From Paenibacillus sp. Root52 (GTDB taxonomy: Bacteria; Bacillota; Bacilli; Paenibacillales; Paenibacillaceae): a stretch of 64,000 nucleotides of DNA. The notes below the pieces were generated by a model, which had not been told where the DNA came from, did not search any database, and was given only the letters and a program-made list of their open reading frames with translations. Both the position numbers and the translations under genes were made by a program. Shown piece by piece: positions 59,816 through 64,000 of this stretch. The number at the start of each line of letters is the position of its first letter. Position 1 is the stretch's first letter. The stretch covers positions 186,001 through 250,000 of the forward strand of contig NZ_LMFO01000031.1 of assembly GCF_001426865.1 (NCBI RefSeq), written 5' to 3'.

Positions 59816-60639
59816 GAATGCAACGACTGAACAGCTATCTCATCCGACTGCTGCTGATCATAGGTTCTCTCTTCGCTATGTTGCCGATCTATATGGCTGT
59901 AGTGAACTCGTTCAAAACACAAGGCGAGATGTTCCAATCCTTTATCGCATTGCCGACCACACTGCATTGGGAGAACTATGCAGAAGCATTTACCAAAATC
60001 AATTTGCTGCACAGCTCCATGAACTCGGCAATTGTCTCATTCCTTGGCATTGGCGGAATTGTACTCACAGCCTCGATGGCTGGATACAAGCTGTCCCGAA
60101 CATCAGGCCGACTAAGCAATATCATCTTCTTCCTGTTTGTAGCATCTATGTTAGTTCCATTCCACTCCATTATGATTCCACTGACACGGATGGCGAGAGG
60201 GCTTTCGGTTCAGGGCAGTACGTATGGTCTGGCTCTGATCTACATTGGACTTGGTGTTAACATGGCAATCTTCCTCTATCACGGGTTTGTGAAGTCTATT
60301 CCGCGTGAATTGGAGGAGTCTGCGCAGATGGATGGGTGTAATGAGTTCCAGACCTTCTTTCAGATTATTTTCCCGTTATTGTTACCAATTACGGTGACCA
60401 TTGCGATTCTGGACTTCCTCTGGATCTGGAATGATTTCTTATTACCATTGTTGATGCTAACCGATGTGAATAACTATACGCTTATTTTGTCCACGAATAT
60501 GCTGTTTGGCGAATACAACAAGGAATGGCCACTGATTCTGTCCTCCTTGGTGTTAACCGCAATTCCTGTCATTCTGATCTATGCTTTCTTCCAGAAGTTC
60601 ATCATGGAGGGGATTGCTGAGGGTGCGGTAAAAGGGTAA
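59812..60639 (+). CDS. Sugar ABC transporter permease, MalG/UgpE-like
   Basis: 275 residues. Six membrane segments: LLLIIGSLFAMLPIYMAVVN begins the first. EAA loop ESAQMDGCNEFQTFFQIIFP at about 165-184; the usual Ala in DGA is Cys here. The end FFQKFIMEGIAEGAVKG is canonical for MalG-type subunits. It completes the transporter of the GH42 locus; an ATPase is absent, as usual for CUT1 systems that share MsmX. Followed by a terminator. Confidence 0.94.
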   Translation: MRMQRLNSYLIRLLLIIGSLFAMLPIYMAVVNSFKTQGEMFQSFIALPTTLHWENYAEAFTKINLLHSSMNSAIVSFLGIGGIVLTASMAGYKLSRTSGRLSNIIFFLFVASMLVPFHSIMIPLTRMARGLSVQGSTYGLALIYIGLGVNMAIFLYHGFVKSIPRELEESAQMDGCNEFQTFFQIIFPLLLPITVTIAILDFLWIWNDFLLPLLMLTDVNNYTLILSTNMLFGEYNKEWPLILSSLVLTAIPVILIYAFFQKFIMEGIAEGAVKG

Positions 60640-60726
60640 GCGTGAGAAGACTAAAAAGAGGAACTGGTGTAAGAGAAGAGAAACAGAGAGTGCAGAATAT
60701 AGAGCAAAGGATCTAAAATATAATAA

Positions 60727-60777
60727 CAAGCCGTCAAGATGAGGAGAGTATTCTCGCTCCGTTCTTGGCGGCTTTTG
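60727..60777. terminator. Bidirectional terminator after the GH42 locus transporter genes
   Basis: AAGCCGTCAAGA pairs with TCTTGGCGGCTT around a 26-base loop; TTTT follows on the plus strand. Confidence 0.75.
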
Positions 60778-60780
60778 AAT

Positions 60781-61328
60781 TTACTTTTCAAGAGAAGAGA
60801 GCAACTCACGTACCGTTTCTGCAAGAATGACTATCCCTTGTTCCATCTGCTCTGGTGTGCAATATGCATAGGACAGGCGAATGTGCTCTTGATCGAGACG
60901 GTTGTATAAGTATCCAGGGTGGATAAGTACACCACGATCTAAGCACATCTGGAAGAGTCGTCTGATGGAGAGCGGAGCACAAGTTAATTGCAGCCAGATA
61001 TAGAACCCGCCACGAGGAATATTCCACTGAGCAAGTTCACCGAAATATCGTTGCAGCAGTTCCAACATACAGTCACGTCGGCTGCGTAGCTCAGGTCTTA
61101 GACGATCCATGTGCCGCTCGTGATATCCGTCAGCAAACCATACCGCAGCAGCTTCTTGTGCCAGAGAGCTTGTCCCATAATCCGTCTGCATCTTAATATC
61201 CGCGAGCCGGCGAATGACGGGTTCTGGGCCGACCAACCAGCCAAGGCGCAGACCAGGACTGACCGTTTTTGAGAGTGTGCCCATATGCAGTACGCGTCCC
61301 TCTCGATCTAACGCTTTTAGCGGTTTAG
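60781..61328 (-). pseudogene. MocR-type (GntR-aminotransferase) regulator, C-terminal fragment
   Basis: Only about the last 180 residues of a fold-type I aminotransferase domain remain. The frame is open from about 61328 and reads PLKALDREGRVLHMGTLSKT; the Lys of TLSKT is the pyridoxal phosphate anchor. It continues with PGLRLGWLVGPEPVIRRLAD and PRGGFYIWLQL to a normal stop. The first ATG in the frame is at 61284. The DNA-binding GntR domain and the first half of the aminotransferase domain, about 300 residues, are missing. The homologous part ends where a LysE-type fragment begins on the other strand, indicating a deletion. Confidence 0.8.
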
Positions 61329-61532
61329 TATGACGGCATGGAGCGGTTTTATTTTGCCTTAACGACAGCAGTGGTATCCTGGGTATGGTTTTTGGGACTA
61401 GCGGGGGCAGGCAGAGGCATGGGGCGGTTAGATCGTACAGGGCGTATGAGTGTGATGTTCAATCGAATCTCGGCTGTAATCTTAGTTGGTGTGGCGGGCA
61501 TGATGCTGTGGAAACTGCTTCAATCGTTATAA
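61329..61532 (+). pseudogene. LysE-family amino acid exporter, C-terminal fragment
   Basis: About 66 residues, first ATG at 61338: MERFYFALTTAVVSWVWFLG, then AGAGRGMGRLDRTGR and NRISAVILVGVAGMMLW, which match the last third of LysE/RhtB exporters (about 200 residues). In frame a TAG lies immediately upstream at 61326. Two hydrophobic helices survive. The first two thirds and the promoter are missing. MocR regulators are often divergent from the exporter they control, and the two fragments here point away from each other as expected. Confidence 0.75.
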
Positions 61533-61585
61533 ATAGGGCGTAATTTATTGTTCAACATGTCAGGTTCAATATGTCATTCAGTAAT

Positions 61586-61632
61586 AAAAAGGAGCTGTCC
61601 CATAAGTCATGAATATGACGGGGACAGCCCTT
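61586..61632. terminator. Bidirectional terminator
   Basis: GCTGTCCC (61594-61601) pairs with GGGACAGC (61621-61628); A-run before and CCTTT after. It would end transcription of the chemoreceptor-like gene on the minus strand. Confidence 0.75.
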
Positions 61633-61680
61633 TAGCGTTCTAACATCCACTCAAGGAGGTTGCCACTGCTAGAACGGGAT

Positions 61681-62526
61681 TTAATCTGCTTTTAATAGCA
61701 TGGATTCAATAAATACTTTCAACTCGTGACTTGTATGATTCAATCGCTCAATAACATCACTGAACTCCGTGACAACTTCCGCTTGGTTGCTGCTGGACTG
61801 TGCGATGGATGTAATCTCATCCTCCATGTTTTTCATGGACTGTTGAACATCACGTAGAGAGCGTTCGATGTTGACCGTTGCTTCTTTTGTTCCAGCGGAT
61901 AGTTTACGTACTTCGGATGCAACAACGCCGAATCCTGCGCCCATGTGACCTGCTCGTGCAGCTTCAATGGCGGCATTGAGACCAAGCAGGTTCGTTTGTT
62001 CAGAAATTTCTCGAATGAACGATGCCACTTTGGTTACCTCGCCCGAATTCTGTACCGCCTGCCGCGTGTTGTCCAGGATTTGAGAAGAGGATGCTGATAA
62101 TTGCTGGGACTGGGCAGCTACCGTCTGCACCATATCCTGAAGCCTGCCGCTGATGTCCGTAATCAGTTGGGTGAAGTGCTCCAGCTTCTCTTCGTTTTTG
62201 AGTGAGAAACCGATGGCAAAGGAGCCTACAATGGTTCCGTTCTCGTCTCGAAGTGGTGTAGCTGAAGAGTTAATGGTTGTGCCATAGAATTCTTCGGGAA
62301 TCCGATTAGCGGATGTTTCCCCATGAATCAATGCACGGCGGAGAGTAGGATCTTCTAATGAGATCGGATCGCCCGCTCGAATGCCCAGATCACAATCTTC
62401 ACTCGGGACGTAATACACAAATTTCTCGGTATCCGTCACGGCGAGCATCAGATCGTCTTTGAGAAACATAACTTTAAAATAAGGACAGGCTGCTACAAGG
62501 GCATCAACAATATTCAATTTGGTCAA
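61681..62526 (-). CDS. Soluble methyl-accepting chemotaxis-like protein
   Basis: 281 residues and no membrane segment. The N-terminal part (about 1-110) is a small sensor with VYYVPSEDCDLGIRAGDPIS and GTIVGSFAIGFSL, PAS/Cache-like. From about 125 to 281 there is a shortened MCP signalling domain; the hairpin tip, which binds CheA/CheW, is SEQTNLLGLNAAIEAARAGH with the following GFGVVASEVRKLS. It may signal to CheA or interact with other soluble partners. The start ATG overlaps no obvious strong site beyond GGAGTTGACC. Monocistronic. Confidence 0.9.
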   Translation of the reverse strand: MTKLNIVDALVAACPYFKVMFLKDDLMLAVTDTEKFVYYVPSEDCDLGIRAGDPISLEDPTLRRALIHGETSANRIPEEFYGTTINSSATPLRDENGTIVGSFAIGFSLKNEEKLEHFTQLITDISGRLQDMVQTVAAQSQQLSASSSQILDNTRQAVQNSGEVTKVASFIREISEQTNLLGLNAAIEAARAGHMGAGFGVVASEVRKLSAGTKEATVNIERSLRDVQQSMKNMEDEITSIAQSSSNQAEVVTEFSDVIERLNHTSHELKVFIESMLLKAD

Positions 62527-62713
62527 CTCCTACATGATGTCTGATATGTTCGGTTCGTGGTGCTACGTTATCACCTTAAATCATGAAGCTATGTAAATAG
62601 GCTAAACGTATAATTAACTTTATCATAAAGATTTGAAACAGTTATGGAATTGGTGAGAAAGAAAATTTACCTACAAATAAGAGATATATGCCTTAATGAG
62701 AGTATATGTCCTA
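62527..62713. other. Intergenic stretch without supported features
   Basis: Promoter region of the minus-strand chemoreceptor-like gene; I see no clear operator. No gene supported. Confidence 0.4.
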
Positions 62714-62741
62714 TAAAAAAGCCCAGAGGTTCTCTCTGGGC
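62714..62741 (-). terminator. Terminator for moaA
   Basis: On the minus strand GCCCAGAG pairs with CTCTGGGC and is followed by six T (62715-62720). It lies 190 bases downstream of the moaA stop; the sequence between holds short GTGCTC/GTACTC-like reiterations (about 62810-62860) and no gene. Confidence 0.8.
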
Positions 62742-62931
62742 AGTGTAATCGTGTTAAATTACATATTCGATATAGTTAAGCAATGCAAACGACAAGAGCG
62801 AGTACACGTGCTATACACTCTCGGTGTGCTCAGTGTACTCAATGTGCTCGATATACTGGATGGATGCAACATACGAGCTTTAGATGTTTGGAGCAGGTTG
62901 ACCCTGTGTTCCAGATATCGATCTATAGCCC

Positions 62932-63933
62932 TTACCCACCAATCTGGGACATCCGTCTCGCGGTTGGTGTATGACTTTGCATTTTTTGTTCCAGTGCCAT
63001 AGCCATCTCATGATTCTTCGGTTTGGTGCCGAGTGCTTTGAGGAAAAGAGCAGCCATCGCCGCAGGGTCATCGACAAAGCGCCGTACGTTATACTCATCT
63101 GACCAATATAAGCAGGCTTTGATATGCCCATCTGCGGTCAGACGGAGACGATTACAGTTATCACAGAAGTGGTCACTTACCGGATGAATTAATCCGAATG
63201 TACCTTGTGAGCCTGAAATTTTCATGTTTCGTGAGGGGCCGTTCCCGGCAGGGCCTTCGGTATGATCCACAGTCCATCCGGCCTCTGCACATACATCAGT
63301 CACAGCTTCGAGCGGCAAATAGGATTTGCGCCACGAGTCAGAAGCATGCCCAATCGGCATGTATTCAATGAACCGAACATGAAGTGGTTGGTCAAGGGTT
63401 AGCGCGATGAAGTCCTTGATCTCATCGTCATTAATGCCTTTCATCAGTACCACATTCAGCTTAATCGGTTCGAGCCCAACGTTGGTAGCTGCCTCAATGC
63501 CTTTCAGCACCTTGTTCACATCACCGCCACGGGTAATCATGGAGAAGCGGTCAGCTCGCAAGGAATCCAGACTGATATTAATTCGGTTCAATCCAGCATC
63601 CTTCAGCGCCTGAGCCTGCTTGTCCAGCAGCAATGCATTTGTAGTTAAAGCAATATCATCAATTCCGTCAATGGCGGAGATCATCGCGACGAGCTTGTGC
63701 AGGTCTTTGCGTACTAATGGTTCACCGCCGGTTAAGCGCACTTTGCGCATTCCCATAGGAGCCAGCACTCGAAGTACCTGAGCAATTTCTTCATAGCTCA
63801 TAATTTCATCATGGGGGGCGAATTCCATGCCCTCGGCTGGCATGCAGTATACACAACGCAAATTACAGCGGTCCGTAACAGAAATACGGATATAGTCATG
63901 TATTCTGCCAAATGAGTCCTGGAGCATTTCCAT
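62932..63933 (-). CDS. moaA: GTP 3',8-cyclase MoaA
   Basis: 333 residues from the ATG at 63933, about ten bases after AAAGGG; a GTG at 63942 is less well spaced. Radical-SAM cluster C23-x3-C27-x2-C30 (DRCNLRCVYCMPAEG), SAM-binding LTGGEPLVRKDL, and the second [4Fe-4S] site HFCDNCNRLRLTADGHIKAC with C-x2-C-x13-C. The C-terminal double glycine (MSQIGG), required for activity in MoaA proteins, is present. It performs the first step of molybdopterin synthesis, GTP to the 3',8-cyclo intermediate. No moaC or moeA is beside it within the window; the region before the gene lies mostly beyond the end. Confidence 0.96.
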   Translation of the reverse strand: MEMLQDSFGRIHDYIRISVTDRCNLRCVYCMPAEGMEFAPHDEIMSYEEIAQVLRVLAPMGMRKVRLTGGEPLVRKDLHKLVAMISAIDGIDDIALTTNALLLDKQAQALKDAGLNRINISLDSLRADRFSMITRGGDVNKVLKGIEAATNVGLEPIKLNVVLMKGINDDEIKDFIALTLDQPLHVRFIEYMPIGHASDSWRKSYLPLEAVTDVCAEAGWTVDHTEGPAGNGPSRNMKISGSQGTFGLIHPVSDHFCDNCNRLRLTADGHIKACLYWSDEYNVRRFVDDPAAMAALFLKALGTKPKNHEMAMALEQKMQSHTPTARRMSQIGG

Positions 63934-64000
63934 GCAGACCACCCTTTCATCCTCTCAGATTGGAGTTACAACATGCTAACCAAAATAAATGCGACAAATT

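Overview
The window looks like chromosome of a soil or plant-associated Paenibacillus (Bacillota). The grounds are inference from gene content: several YesM/YesN-type histidine kinase and AraC-type response regulator pairs next to CUT1 sugar ABC transporters, a PL10 pectate lyase, a GH42 beta-galactosidase, a GH94 phosphorylase, strong GGAGG ribosome binding sites, TTG/GTG starts, and a catabolite-repression (cre) box. No plasmid, prophage, tRNA, rRNA or CRISPR array was seen.

Layout. 1-6439: a four-gene operon (membrane VWA protein, small beta-rich protein, zinc-ribbon GTPase, large membrane-anchored GAP1-type protein) closed by a strong terminator; this resembles the GTPase/GAP1/VWA cassettes proposed to be regulated conflict or signalling systems and is the best candidate for a poorly described system. 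6672-9266: a lipoprotein, a Fur-controlled siderophore ABC ATPase, glutathione peroxidase. 9380-10591: pectate lyase under a cre box. 11093-18034: a redox and molybdenum block (NADH oxidase with three Rex/FNR-like operators, formate/nitrite channel, attenuator-like leader, molybdopterin oxidoreductase, MFS exporter). 18500-27487: a sugar uptake locus with response regulator, LplB/LplC/LplA-like transporter, sensor kinase and a second binding lipoprotein translationally coupled to the kinase. 27728-29308: large unknown protein. 29565-32344: siderophore-binding lipoprotein and a Btr-like AraC regulator. 33020-37647: LacI regulator and GH94 phosphorylase (probably 1,2-beta-oligoglucan) with perfect palindromic operators. 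37828-45083: MerR-methyltransferase fusion, acetyltransferases, SDR, EamA exporter divergent from an SgrR-like regulator, DUF2164. 45365-47086: glutaminyl-tRNA synthetase. 47200-48760: gene-free repeat-rich stretch. 48778-51787: MFS transporter, mobA, AraC regulator. 52278-60639: GH42 with its own two-component system and CUT1 transporter. 60781-61532: two decayed gene fragments. 61681-63933: soluble chemoreceptor-like protein and moaA.

The genes cooperate in three themes: oligosaccharide capture (three separately controlled glycan loci), iron acquisition (ATPase, binding protein and regulator in two places), and molybdenum cofactor use (moaA and mobA make the cofactor; the oxidoreductase uses it). 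Superimposed on this are three families of intergenic repeats, two of them with terminal inverted repeats and deletion derivatives, which account for much of the non-coding sequence.
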